From Streptomyces sp. HUAS MG91 (GTDB lineage Bacteria > Actinomycetota > Actinomycetes > Streptomycetales > Streptomycetaceae), in assembly GCF_040529335.1 (NCBI RefSeq), contig NZ_CP159534.1, forward strand, positions 4,960,001-5,024,000: a DNA stretch of 64,000 nucleotides. The letters run 5' to 3'. The translations under genes were made by a program, and so were the position numbers. Positions 22,863 through 30,778 of the stretch are shown piece by piece. Below the pieces are notes generated by a model, which was given only the letters and a program-made list of their open reading frames with translations, did no database searches and was not told the DNA's origin. The stretch's first letter is position 1, and each line of letters opens with the position of its first letter.

Positions 22863-23329
22863 CGGGCGGGCCCGCCGGACGGCCCGACGCCGTCGCCGCC
22901 GGCCGTGCGGTGCCGGTCGTAGAACCGGGCGATCGCCTCGTCGGTGGCCCGCTCGGACGGGTGCACCAGCTCCAGGGTGTCCCCGTCGAGCGTCACCCGC
23001 ACCCGCGGCACGGCCTCCTCCTCGGCCGAGGTGACGGCCCGCCGCGCGGTCGCCGCGTGCCGCCGCGCCATCCACTGGCGCACGGTCTCCACGACGGCGA
23101 CGACGTTCCCGACCCCGCCCACGATCAGCGTGGCCACCTCCACCAGCTCGGCGACCCGCTGGTCGGACTCCGGCGCGGTCAGCAGCGTCCGCTCGACGCG
23201 GGCGGCCCCCGCGGCCGCCAGCGCCTCACGCAGACCCGCCAGTTCGGCCGCCGAGGGGTCGGGGCCGTACAGCTCGAGTTCCAGCGTCGCCCCTCCCGGC
23301 CCGGCGGTCCCCGTCGCTCCAGTGCTCAT
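22859..23329 (-). CDS. Small EACC1-like protein, partner of the CHAT protease
   Basis: A 156-residue protein transcribed just ahead of the CHAT gene (4-base overlap), with GGAGG about 9 bases before its ATG. It reads as a beta strand (LELELYG), helices (ELAGLREALAAAG), a Gly/Val-rich hydrophobic helix (ATLIVGGVGNVVAVVETVRQWM), then two strands (RVRVTLDGDTLELVHP). This order matches my memory of the effector-associated constant component (EACC1) proteins described beside protease and STAND effectors of multicellular bacteria. The match is by pattern only; a trans-membrane role of the middle helix is another option. Confidence 0.6.
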   Translation of the reverse strand: MSTGATGTAGPGGATLELELYGPDPSAAELAGLREALAAAGAARVERTLLTAPESDQRVAELVEVATLIVGGVGNVVAVVETVRQWMARRHAATARRAVTSAEEEAVPRVRVTLDGDTLELVHPSERATDEAIARFYDRHRTAGGDGVGPSGGPAR

Positions 23330-23474
23330 GCCTACCTACCTCCAAGCCCTGCCCCGTGGGCAGCGGAAACAGCAGTGCCACCAGCGTGACACCACGCCCC
23401 TCAGCAGACCATCGCATCGCCCCGATCGCCTTTGTTTCCCGGCAAGTTGACGCGGACGGGCGGAGCACATGCGC

Positions 23475-23506
23475 GGAGGGGCGGCACCCACGGGTGCCGC
23501 CCCTCC
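23475..23506 (-). terminator. Stem-loop after yajQ
   Basis: A 15-base perfect inverted repeat (GGAGGGGCGGCACCC, 23475-23489, and its complement to 23506) stands 33 bases past the yajQ stop and before the start of the EACC1-like gene. There is no U run, as is common in this G+C range. The rest of 23330-23538 holds no gene. Confidence 0.7.
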
Positions 23507-23538
23507 ACACGTCCGGTCCGGTGACCGTCACCGCCGAT

Positions 23539-24027
23539 CTACCGGTAGTTCACGAACTGCAGCGCGAAGTCGAAGTCCTTGCCCTTCAGGAGCGCGATGA
23601 TGGCCTGCAGATCGTCACGGCTCTTGGAGCTGACCCGCAGCTCCTCGCCCTGCACCTGCGCCTTGACGCCCTTCGGGCCCTCATCGCGGATGATCTTCGC
23701 GACCTTCTTGGCGTTCTCCTGGGAGATGCCCTCCTCGATGGAGGCGAAGATCTTGTACTCCTTGCCGGACAGCTGCGGCTCACCGGCGTCCAGGGACTTC
23801 AGCGAGATGCCGCGCTTGATCAGCTTGGACTGGAAGACGTCGAGGATGGCCTTGACCCGCTCCTCGGAGTTGGCCTCCATCAGGATCTTCTCGCCGGACC
23901 AGGAGATGGAGGCGCCGACGTTCTTGAAGTCGTAGCGCTGCGAGATCTCCTTGGCGGCCTGGTTGAGGGCGTTGTCGACCTCCTGCCGCTCGACCTTCGA
24001 GACGATGTCGAAACTGGAGTCGGCCAT
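23539..24027 (-). CDS. yajQ: YajQ family nucleotide-binding protein
   Basis: A 162-residue protein with the start [20 protein letters not shown], the internal [14 protein letters not shown] and the end [10 protein letters not shown] that define the YajQ family, two ferredoxin-like repeats. Some relatives bind cyclic di-GMP; others were linked to tRNA or ribosome binding. The ATG at 24027 has AGGAG about 8 bases upstream; an open extension to 24123 lacks conservation. The gene is alone, between the CHAT operon and tRNA-Tyr. Confidence 0.93.
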   Translation of the reverse strand: MADSSFDIVSKVERQEVDNALNQAAKEISQRYDFKNVGASISWSGEKILMEANSEERVKAILDVFQSKLIKRGISLKSLDAGEPQLSGKEYKIFASIEEGISQENAKKVAKIIRDEGPKGVKAQVQGEELRVSSKSRDDLQAIIALLKGKDFDFALQFVNYR

Positions 24028-24250
24028 GTCCTGTGGCTCCTTGTATCGGGGGTGTGGCGACAGCGGACCCGGCACCGGCCGGGCCCTGGGCGGGTGCGCA
24101 CCGCTGAGCCGCACCCGGTGCAAAGCCTAGCCACCGCCCCGTCCGCGCCCGTCGATCAATCGGGTGGCGAAGCACCCCCGTCCATCGGGTATTGTTTACG
24201 TCGTTGCCAACGAGCACCGCCGAGAGGCGAGGCCCAGGCAGCAAACCCAA

Positions 24251-24332
24251 GGCGGTGTGCCCGAGCGGCCAAAGGGAGCAGACTGTAAATCTGCCGGCTC
24301 AGCCTTCCCAGGTTCGAATCCTGGCGCCGCCA
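24251..24332 (+). tRNA. tRNA-Tyr (GTA)
   Basis: Cloverleaf of 82 bases: acceptor GGCGGTG pairs with CGCCGCC, anticodon arm GCAGA-CTGTAAA-TCTGC with GTA, long class II variable arm, T loop TTCGAAT. CCA is not encoded. In S. coelicolor the SLP1 element integrates in a tRNA-Tyr gene; here the 3' side runs straight into a terminator and ordinary genes. Confidence 0.96.
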
Positions 24333-24341
24333 CACTTGGGA

Positions 24342-24377
24342 AAGAGGCCCCCTGACCAGTAGGTCAGGGGGCCTCTT
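24342..24377 (+). terminator. Terminator of tRNA-Tyr
   Basis: A 16-base perfect stem (AAGAGGCCCCCTGACC and its complement) with AGTA loop, 9 bases after the tRNA. Confidence 0.9.
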
Positions 24378-24627
24378 CGTGTGCGGACCCGGTCGCGGGG
24401 GAGAGCCCGCACACCCCGGACGGCGTTGCCGGTGCACGGAAAACCGGATCAATCTTTCGGCTCCGGCGGAGTAAGCGCACAGCTCTCTTTTCAAATTTGT
24501 TGAATGCGAGAACAGCTGTTTTCGTGATGAATGCCGAGTCGGCGATGTGGCCATGTTCCGTATTTCTCTGCGCCAATTGAATGAATGAGCGCGAGGCGGA
24601 CGTGACGTTTCTTCTTGCGATCGAGTT
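24378..24627. other. Gene-free, relatively AT-rich upstream region
   Basis: No gene is supported. From about 24440 to 24600 the sequence is clearly richer in A+T than its surroundings (CAAATTTG palindrome at 24492, AACAGCTGTT palindrome at 24511), a pattern typical of promoter or Lsr2-type silencing regions in this G+C class. It leads to the small secreted protein gene. Confidence 0.5.
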
Positions 24628-24672
24628 CAGTGCGTTCGACGGGCCGCACGCGGCTGCTCGTCGAACGCACTG
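24628..24672 (+). promoter_or_regulatory. Long hairpin just upstream of a ribosome binding site
   Basis: CAGTGCGTTCGAC (24628-24640) is followed by a 19-base G+C-rich loop and its exact complement (24660-24672). The hairpin ends 8 bases before GGGAG (24680) of the next gene, so it would lie in the 5' leader and may stabilise the message or modulate translation. Confidence 0.6.
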
Positions 24673-24689
24673 CTCATATGGGAGAAATG

Positions 24690-25740
<1,051 letters not shown>

Positions 25741-26098
25741 CGACGACGCACACGGGAGAGCGCCGCCGCCCATTCCGCTCGGAAAATTCATTCACTTCAC
25801 CGGGCGCCGAATATGTACGGCGTTGAATGCGGATACGGGCGTGAATCCGGGGGAGCCGCAGCGCCCTGACGTCATTTCGCGCGTCCGGCACCCGGTGAAT
25901 TCGGAAGGCGCCGCTCGGGCTCCGCGATCATTTGGGCGGCCGGAGCACGAAAATCCTCCGGCCGCCCGAATTTCTCAGGAGTGCAGCACTCGTCGCGCAG
26001 CGACCGAGCGGGCCCCGATGCCGTACGGGTCTGCCGGGACGCCCCCGTCCAGGGGGTTTCACCGTGTACCCGCGACGATCACCACGCAGACTGAACCC
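25741..26098. other. Gene-free stretch with a promoter-like AT-rich part
   Basis: No gene is supported. The first 90 bases contain AT-rich patches (GGAAAATTCATTCACTTC and ATATGTACGGCGTTGAATGC). A strong hairpin at 25930-25973 is listed separately. The end carries the upstream region of the small zinc protein. Confidence 0.5.
25930..25973 (+). terminator. Strong stem-loop followed by TTT
   Basis: GGGCGGCCGGAG (25934-25945), loop CACGAAAATC, exact complement (25956-25967), extended by A-T pairs on the outside and ending in GAATTTCTC. It fits an intrinsic terminator, readable on either strand. Confidence 0.75.
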
Positions 26099-26317
26099 AT
26101 GCCGACCACAGCGCGCCGCCGAAACTGTCCCGAGTGCCGTCGCGACATCGCTGTCGTCGCAGGCCGCTTCGCCCGCCACGATCCGCCCGGCGCACGCGAC
26201 GCGGGCGAGCTCGTCTCCTGCCCGGGCTCCCGCCGCCAGGCCCAGCTCGGGGCCGTGCAGGACGCCCTCGACGGGTATGTCGTCCCGCACGTGCCCGGGC
26301 AGATGCCGCTGTTCTGA
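26099..26317 (+). CDS. Small zinc-binding protein, conserved hypothetical
   Basis: A 72-residue protein. RRNCPECRRDIAVVAGRFARHDPPG contains a CPxC pair, and H and a further Cys (LVSCPGS) follow, a four-ligand zinc site. It ends GQMPLF. I know similar short proteins from other Streptomyces but no function. The ATG at 26099 is chosen because the conserved part starts here; the frame upstream is open but reads through a hairpin. It converges with the oxidoreductase gene 16 bases downstream. Confidence 0.7.
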   Translation: MPTTARRRNCPECRRDIAVVAGRFARHDPPGARDAGELVSCPGSRRQAQLGAVQDALDGYVVPHVPGQMPLF

Positions 26318-26333
26318 GACGCCCGTACGGGGA

Positions 26334-26990
26334 TCAGTTCCCGGCGACCGACTTCACCGCCACCGAGACCGGCGCCGATCCGGAGACCAGCTCCAGGGTC
26401 AGCCCGGCGGTGGCGGGGGTGTCCACCAGCTCGGCCAGGACGGCCGCCACGTCGTCGCGCGGCACCGAGCCGCGACCCGTCGACGCCTCCAGCCGGACGA
26501 GGCCCTTGCCCGCGTCGTTCGTCAGCGACCCGGGCCGCAGGATCGTCCAGTCCAGACCGGTACGGCGGCGTACGTCGTCGTCGGCCGCGCCCTTGGCCCG
26601 CAGGTACACGTCGAAGACGTCGTCGCCCTGGTGCGCCGCGTCGGCGCCCATCGACGACACCACGACGTACCGGCGCACCCCGGCCCGCTCCGCCGCGTCC
26701 GCGAACAGCACGGCGGCGTCCCGGTCCACGGTGTCCTTGCGGGCGACGGTGCTGCCCGGACCCGCACCGGCGGCGAAGACCGCCGCGTCGGCGCCCTGCA
26801 GATGTGCCGCGACCTCCTCCACGGACGCGGACTCCAGGTCGCACAGCACCGGCTCCGCACCGGCCGCCCGCAGGTCGTCGCCCTGCTCGGCCTTGCGGAT
26901 GATGCCCGCGACCTCGATGCCGCGCGCGGCGAGCAGACGCTCCAGCCGCAGCGCGATCTGACCATGACCACCAGCGATGACAATGCGCAT
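26334..26990 (-). CDS. NAD(P)-binding NmrA/SDR-like protein
   Basis: A 218-residue atypical short-chain dehydrogenase. The Rossmann start MRIVIAGGHGQIALRLERLL has a GGxGxxA nucleotide motif, followed by VVSSMGAD and a YLRAKGAAD segment in place of YxxxK, and the ILRPGSLTND loop of the NmrA/YwnB type. It probably senses or reduces with NAD(P)H; the substrate is unknown. The ATG at 26990 begins the Rossmann fold. Two near-identical 20-base palindromes lie 83-130 bases upstream and are likely operators. Confidence 0.85.
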   Translation of the reverse strand: MRIVIAGGHGQIALRLERLLAARGIEVAGIIRKAEQGDDLRAAGAEPVLCDLESASVEEVAAHLQGADAAVFAAGAGPGSTVARKDTVDRDAAVLFADAAERAGVRRYVVVSSMGADAAHQGDDVFDVYLRAKGAADDDVRRRTGLDWTILRPGSLTNDAGKGLVRLEASTGRGSVPRDDVAAVLAELVDTPATAGLTLELVSGSAPVSVAVKSVAGN

Positions 26991-27072
26991 GATTCCGACC
27001 GTACGCCGAGCTCGGGCGGTTGACCGCGCAACCATCTCCGTGGACGTGCCGCCGGTGCGTGCGTCTGCGTGC

Positions 27073-27092
27073 CCACTACGCGCGCGTAGTGG
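27073..27092. promoter_or_regulatory. Palindromic operator 1
   Basis: CCACTACGCGCGCGTAGTGG is a perfect 20-base palindrome. It lies upstream of the NmrA-like gene and 48 bases past the end of the amidohydrolase. Confidence 0.65.
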
Positions 27093-27100
27093 CGAAAAAG

Positions 27101-27120
27101 CAACCACGCGCGCGTAGTTG
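27101..27120. promoter_or_regulatory. Palindromic operator 2
   Basis: CAACCACGCGCGCGTAGTTG repeats the centre of operator 1 with one mismatch pair. The two centres are 28 bases apart, a spacing that suits two regulator dimers on similar faces of the helix. Confidence 0.62.
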
Positions 27121-27139
27121 TCCAACCGTCAGGGCCCGC

Positions 27140-28414
27140 CTACGCCGGGCCGCTCCCGCCCCCGTACTTGGCCGCCCGCCCCTGCCGCGGCAGGTCCATC
27201 GCGACCGCGGCCGCCGAGTCGCAGTACTCGCGCACCGCACTGGTCCGGGCCACCACCCGTCCCCGGTGCACCACGATCCGGCTGTACGCGAGCGACAGCG
27301 CCCCCGCGAGCTGGTCGCCCCGCACGGCGAGCAGCTCCGCGGGGAACCCGGCCTCCACCCGCACCTCCGGCAGCCCGAGCGCCGCCCGCGCCGCCGAACT
27401 CACCGCGTCGTACGCGTCGTCGGGCCGCAACCCGTACCGCGAGGCCAGCAGATAGGCGGCCTCCAGCGGATCGCCCCGGCCCACCGGGTTCGACACGTCC
27501 CGCATCGCCCCGCTGCCCGCGGCCACCCGTACACCGGCCGCCCGCAGCAGCCGGACGGGCGCGACGCCGCGCCCGTCCACCCCCGCGCAGCCGCCCTGCG
27601 GCAGGCAGGAGACCGTCACCCCGGCCGCCGCGAGCCCGTCGACGGCCCGCCGCACCGCCTCGGCGGGCATCCGCGCCAGACCGCCGAGCGGGCCCACGAC
27701 GACCCCGGTGCGCAGCCCGCCCGCGGCGGCCGCGAGCCGGCCGAGCCGCGCCGGGGCGGCGCCGTCCGTGTGCAGATCGACCGGGCAGCCGTGCTCGGCG
27801 GCGACCTCCAGCACCGCTTCCACGTAGCCGGTCGGGTCGGGGTCCAGGTCGGGGCAGCCGCCCACCACGGAGGCGCCCATCTTCAGCGCGTCCCGCAGCA
27901 TCGCAAGACCGTCCGCCCCCGCGACCCCGGTCAGCAGCCGCGGCATCGCCACCGTCCGCAGATCCGCGAGCCCCACCAGCGAGCGGCGCGCCTGCAGCAC
28001 GGCCTCCAGCGACCCGAGACCCTCCATCTCGCCGATCCGCACGTGCGAGCGGACCGCGGTGGCCCCGTGCCCGAGTTGCAGCAGGGTCGCCTCGGTGGCC
28101 CGGCGCTGGACCTCCTCGGCGTCGTGGGACACCGGGCCGTCGCCGTCCGCCGACAGGGCCGTGTCGCCGTGCGCGTGCGGTTCGGCGGGCGCGGGCAGCA
28201 GCAGATAGCCGCTCAGGTCCACGCGCGAGCCGTGCGCGGCGAGACTGCCGGCCGTGCCGACCGCCTCGATGCGCCCGCCGCCCAGCCGCACGTCCACGGT
28301 CCTGCCGTCGGTGAGCCGGGCGCCGCACAGCAACAGGCCGGAGCCGTCGGGCGCGTCGTCGGGGGAGCCGGGAGAGCCGGGCGCGGGGGGCTGCTGCGGT
28401 GGACTGTCGGGCAT
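27140..28414 (-). CDS. Amidohydrolase family protein (cytosine-deaminase-like)
   Basis: A 424-residue metal-dependent hydrolase. The N-terminal beta domain (LLLCGARLTDGRTVDVRLGGGRIEAVG) and the barrel entry PAPAEPHAHGDTALS with an HxH metal motif are typical; VDLHTD gives a later His. It resembles the cytosine deaminase/aminohydrolase branch (VEPHxHxD). Some barrel positions look drifted: the late Asp region is replaced by AAGSGAMRDVSNP, so the substrate cannot be named. The ATG has GGAG about 5 bases upstream. It is monocistronic or read into the downstream NmrA-like gene past the operators. Confidence 0.8.
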   Translation of the reverse strand: MPDSPPQQPPAPGSPGSPDDAPDGSGLLLCGARLTDGRTVDVRLGGGRIEAVGTAGSLAAHGSRVDLSGYLLLPAPAEPHAHGDTALSADGDGPVSHDAEEVQRRATEATLLQLGHGATAVRSHVRIGEMEGLGSLEAVLQARRSLVGLADLRTVAMPRLLTGVAGADGLAMLRDALKMGASVVGGCPDLDPDPTGYVEAVLEVAAEHGCPVDLHTDGAAPARLGRLAAAAGGLRTGVVVGPLGGLARMPAEAVRRAVDGLAAAGVTVSCLPQGGCAGVDGRGVAPVRLLRAAGVRVAAGSGAMRDVSNPVGRGDPLEAAYLLASRYGLRPDDAYDAVSSAARAALGLPEVRVEAGFPAELLAVRGDQLAGALSLAYSRIVVHRGRVVARTSAVREYCDSAAAVAMDLPRQGRAAKYGGGSGPA

Positions 28415-28598
28415 CGCGCTCCAGAAGCTCGGGAACCGGATCTCGGGAACAAGATCACGCGGAACGGGTCGAGCCTAGGACGGCGACGGGCGCGCTTCGA
28501 GGAGCGCCGCAATAGTCGTACTGATGGGGTCTCAGGGGCCCCTGGGCCAGTCGGGACAGGGGGTCGCCCTTCCCGGCGGCCGGGCCCGCGAAACGGAT

Positions 28599-28628
28599 TT
28601 GGGCGATCGGCGCGCGACCGTGTAATGT
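28599..28628 (+). promoter_or_regulatory. Promoter of the tRNA-Thr/tRNA-Met unit
   Basis: TTGGGC (28599-28604), 18 bases, TAATGT (28623-28628), ending 11 bases before the tRNA-Thr. The 28415-28598 stretch before it has no gene. Confidence 0.6.
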
Positions 28629-28639
28629 CTTCATCGCTC

Positions 28640-28712
28640 GCCCCAATAGCTCAGTCGGTAGAGCGTCTCCATGGTAAGGAGAAGGTCTGCGGTTCGATTC
28701 CGCATTGGGGCT
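28640..28712 (+). tRNA. tRNA-Thr (GGT)
   Basis: 73-base cloverleaf. Acceptor GCCCCAA/TTGGGGC, anticodon arm TCTCC-ATGGTAA-GGAGA with GGT, T loop TTCGATT. CCA is not encoded. Confidence 0.96.
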
Positions 28713-28746
28713 CTGGTACACACACCGCTCGCGGTGCGCGTATCAA

Positions 28747-28819
28747 AGCGGTGTAGCTCAGTCGGTAGAGCAAGCGGCTCATAATCGCTGTGTCACCGGT
28801 TCAAGTCCGGTCACCGCTA
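28747..28819 (+). tRNA. tRNA-Met (CAT), elongator
   Basis: 73-base cloverleaf. Acceptor AGCGGTG/CACCGCT, anticodon loop CTCATAA with CAT. The paired first base of the acceptor (A-T) marks an elongator and not an initiator tRNA. It follows tRNA-Thr by 34 bases. Confidence 0.94.
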
Positions 28820-28909
28820 CTGACAGTAGCCGATTGTGGGGTCGGTCCTTCGATCGGCTACTCTTTTATGCGTTAAACCCGTCCCATCCGTTCGTCAAGG
28901 AGCACTCAC

Positions 28910-29074
28910 GTGGCTGCCACCGACGTCCGCCCGAAGATCACGCTGGCCTGCGTGGAGTGCAAGGAGCGGAACTACATCACCAAGAAGAACCGGCGTAACA
29001 ACCCGGACCGTCTTGAGATGAAGAAGCACTGCCCGCGTTGCAACGCGCACACCGCGCACCGCGAAACGCGATAA
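28910..29074 (+). CDS. rpmG: 50S ribosomal protein L33, zinc-binding form
   Basis: A 54-residue ribosomal protein, [21 protein letters not shown] at the start and [15 protein letters not shown] at the end. The two CxxC pairs (CVEC, CPRC) mark the zinc-containing C+ type. The GTG at 28910 has AAGGAG about 9 bases upstream. It lies between the tRNA pair and the dehydratase genes, an order also known from mycobacteria (rpmG2-hadABC). Confidence 0.95.
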   Translation: MAATDVRPKITLACVECKERNYITKKNRRNNPDRLEMKKHCPRCNAHTAHRETR

Positions 29075-29085
29075 ATCAGGCTCGT

Positions 29086-29121
29086 ACACGAGGCCGTCCC
29101 CGTCAGGGGGCGGCCTCGTGT
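29086..29121 (+). terminator. Terminator after rpmG
   Basis: ACACGAGGCCGTCCCC (29086-29101), loop GTCA, complement to 29121. A near-perfect 16-base stem 11 bases after the stop. Confidence 0.85.
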
Positions 29122-29155
29122 CGTTGAATCCCCCAATACAGGAGGTGCCGAGTCC

Positions 29156-29608
29156 ATGGCGCTCGACCAGTCCTTCGTGGGGCGGAGCTACCCGCCCACC
29201 GCCCCGTACGAGGTCGGCCGGGAGAAGATCCGCGAGTTCGCCGAGGCCGTGGGGGACACCAATCCCGCCTACGCCGACCGCGCGGCGGCCCAGGCGCTCG
29301 GCCATCCCGACGTGATCGCCCCGCCGACCTTTGTGTTTGCCATCACGTTCAAGGCCGCGGGCGACGTCGTCCACGACCCTGAGCTCGGGCTCGACTACAG
29401 CCGGGTGGTGCACGGCGACCAGAAGTTCGCCTACAGCCGTCCGGTGCACGCCGGGGACCTACTCTCCGTGACGTCGACCATCGAGGGGATCAAGTCGCTC
29501 GCGGGCAACGACATCATCGATGTGCGCGGCGAGGTGCACGACGAGAACGGTGAGCACGTCGTGACCGCGTGGACCAAGCTCGTCTCGCGCGCCGCAGAGG
29601 GGGCCTGA
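29156..29608 (+). CDS. MaoC-type dehydratase, HadA/HadC-like (UPF0336)
   Basis: A 150-residue hot-dog-fold protein (SFVGRSYPPTAPYEVGREKIREFAEAVGDTNPAYAD, then HPDVIAPPTF, VVHGDQKF, RPVHAGDLL). It resembles the non-catalytic (A or C) subunit of mycobacterial HadAB/HadBC (3R)-hydroxyacyl-ACP dehydratase of FAS-II. In Streptomyces the pathway is not mycolate synthesis, so the acyl substrate is open. It precedes the HadB-like gene by 2 bases, which together would make the heterodimer. Confidence 0.88.
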   Translation: MALDQSFVGRSYPPTAPYEVGREKIREFAEAVGDTNPAYADRAAAQALGHPDVIAPPTFVFAITFKAAGDVVHDPELGLDYSRVVHGDQKFAYSRPVHAGDLLSVTSTIEGIKSLAGNDIIDVRGEVHDENGEHVVTAWTKLVSRAAEGA

Positions 29609-29610
29609 TC

Positions 29611-30039
29611 ATGGCTACGACCATCAAGTACGCGGACGTCGAGGTCGGCACCGAGCTGCCCGCGCAGACGTTCCCGGTGACGCGCGCCACGCTGGTGCAG
29701 TACGCCGGCGCCTCCGGCGACTTCAACCCGATCCACTGGAACGAGAAGTTCGCGGTCGAGGTCGGCCTGCCGGACGTGATCGCGCACGGCATGTTCACCA
29801 TGGCCGAGGCGATCCGCGTGGTCACCGACTGGGTCGGCGACCCGGCCGCCGTCGTCGAGTACGGCGTGCGGTTCACCAAGCCGGTCGTCGTGCCGAACGA
29901 CGACAAGGGCGCCGAGATCGAGGTCAGCGCCAAGGTCGCCGCCAAGCTCGACGACAGTCGCGTCCGGGTCGACCTGGTCGCCACGAGCGCCGGGCAGAAG
30001 GTGCTCGGGATGTCGCGTGCGGTCGTCCAGCTGGTCTGA
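29611..30039 (+). CDS. MaoC-type dehydratase, HadB-like catalytic subunit
   Basis: A 142-residue hot-dog protein with the hydratase-2 motif: ASGDFNPIHWNEKFA carries the catalytic Asp and His (DxNxxH), then GLPDVIAHGMFTM. This is the active partner for the preceding HadA/C-like protein, acting on (3R)-hydroxyacyl thioesters. The ATG at 29611 is preceded by AGAGGGGG. The pair followed by secE-nusG farther downstream recalls M. tuberculosis Rv0635-Rv0640, where hadB and secE are close neighbours; here nine other genes lie between. Confidence 0.9.
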   Translation: MATTIKYADVEVGTELPAQTFPVTRATLVQYAGASGDFNPIHWNEKFAVEVGLPDVIAHGMFTMAEAIRVVTDWVGDPAAVVEYGVRFTKPVVVPNDDKGAEIEVSAKVAAKLDDSRVRVDLVATSAGQKVLGMSRAVVQLV

Positions 30040-30060
30040 TCGCCGCCTTCATGTGTGCGG

Positions 30061-30095
30061 GTAAGGGGCGTCCTCCATGGGAGGGCGCCCCTTAC
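30061..30095 (+). terminator. Terminator after the HadB-like gene
   Basis: GTAAGGGGCG (30061-30070) and CGCCCCTTAC (30086-30095) with inner CCTCC/GGAGG pairs around ATG. Confidence 0.8.
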
Positions 30096-30107
30096 GCGTA
30101 CCAGGGG

Positions 30108-30137
30108 TTGACTCGGGTAGTGATTGGCCACTAACTT
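30108..30137 (+). promoter_or_regulatory. Promoter of the first TetR gene, overlapping its operator
   Basis: TTGACT (30108-30113) and TAACTT (30132-30137) with an 18-base spacer. A start point near 30144 would make the message leaderless, beginning at the ATG. Confidence 0.5.
30116..30135. promoter_or_regulatory. TetR operator site 1
   Basis: GGTAGTGATTGGCCACTAAC contains inverted half-sites TAGTG and CACTA and matches the site before the exporter gene (30733-30752) at 13 of 20 positions, including both outer halves (TAGT and ACTAAC). It overlaps the promoter spacer. Confidence 0.65.
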
Positions 30138-30143
30138 ACTCGC

Positions 30144-30689
30144 ATGGTCAGGATGAGTGCGGAGGAGCGGCGCGAGAGCGTCATCCGCGCGGCGATCACC
30201 GAGTTCGCCCGGGGTGGGTACAACGGCACCTCGACCGAGGCGATCGCCAAGCGCGTGGGTGTCTCGCAGCCGTATCTCTTCCGGCTCTTCCCCGGCAAGC
30301 AGGCCATCTTCCTCGCGGCGGCCCGGCGCTGCTGCGAGAGCACCACCGAGGTGTTCCGCAAGGCCGCCGAAGGGGTCGCCCCCGAGGAGGTCGAGGCGGT
30401 GCTGGGCGGTGCGTATCTGTCCCTCATCGCCGACGATCCGGACATGCTGCTCATGCAGATGCAGATCTACGTGGCCGTGGCCGCCGCCGAGGCGGCCGGT
30501 GACCCGGAGTTCGGCGAGGAGCTGCGCGGGGCGTGGACGGAGATGTACGACACGGTCCTGCTCGCCCTGGGGGCCGACACCGAACAGACGGCCCAGTTCC
30601 TCTCCTACGGAATGCTGATCAACGTCCTGGTGTCGATGGGCTTTCCGCCCGAGCACCGGGTCTGGGCGGGCTGCGGCAAGACGGAGTGA
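30144..30689 (+). CDS. TetR family repressor next to an MFS exporter
   Basis: A 181-residue regulator. The HTH (EFARGGYNGTSTEAIAKRVGVSQPYLFRLFPGKQAIFLAA) is close to the consensus of the family; the C-terminal helices bind an unknown ligand. The ATG at 30144 fits a leaderless start; ATG 30153 is an alternative. It shares a direction and an operator sequence with the MFS gene 89 bases downstream, so it probably represses itself and the exporter, releasing both when the drug or metabolite binds. Confidence 0.9.
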   Translation: MVRMSAEERRESVIRAAITEFARGGYNGTSTEAIAKRVGVSQPYLFRLFPGKQAIFLAAARRCCESTTEVFRKAAEGVAPEEVEAVLGGAYLSLIADDPDMLLMQMQIYVAVAAAEAAGDPEFGEELRGAWTEMYDTVLLALGADTEQTAQFLSYGMLINVLVSMGFPPEHRVWAGCGKTE

Positions 30690-30732
30690 GCGCGACGAGT
30701 GCGGGAGGCCGCCTTTTTGCGGCGTCCAAAGT

Positions 30733-30752
30733 TAGTCATCAATAACTAACCG
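30733..30752. promoter_or_regulatory. TetR operator site 2, before the exporter
   Basis: GTTAGTCATCAATAACTAAC has inverted halves GTTAGT and ACTAAC and resembles site 1 (30116-30135). It lies 26 bases before the exporter ATG. Confidence 0.65.
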
Positions 30753-30778
30753 TCGGCAGAGAAAAACTGGGGGAAGCG

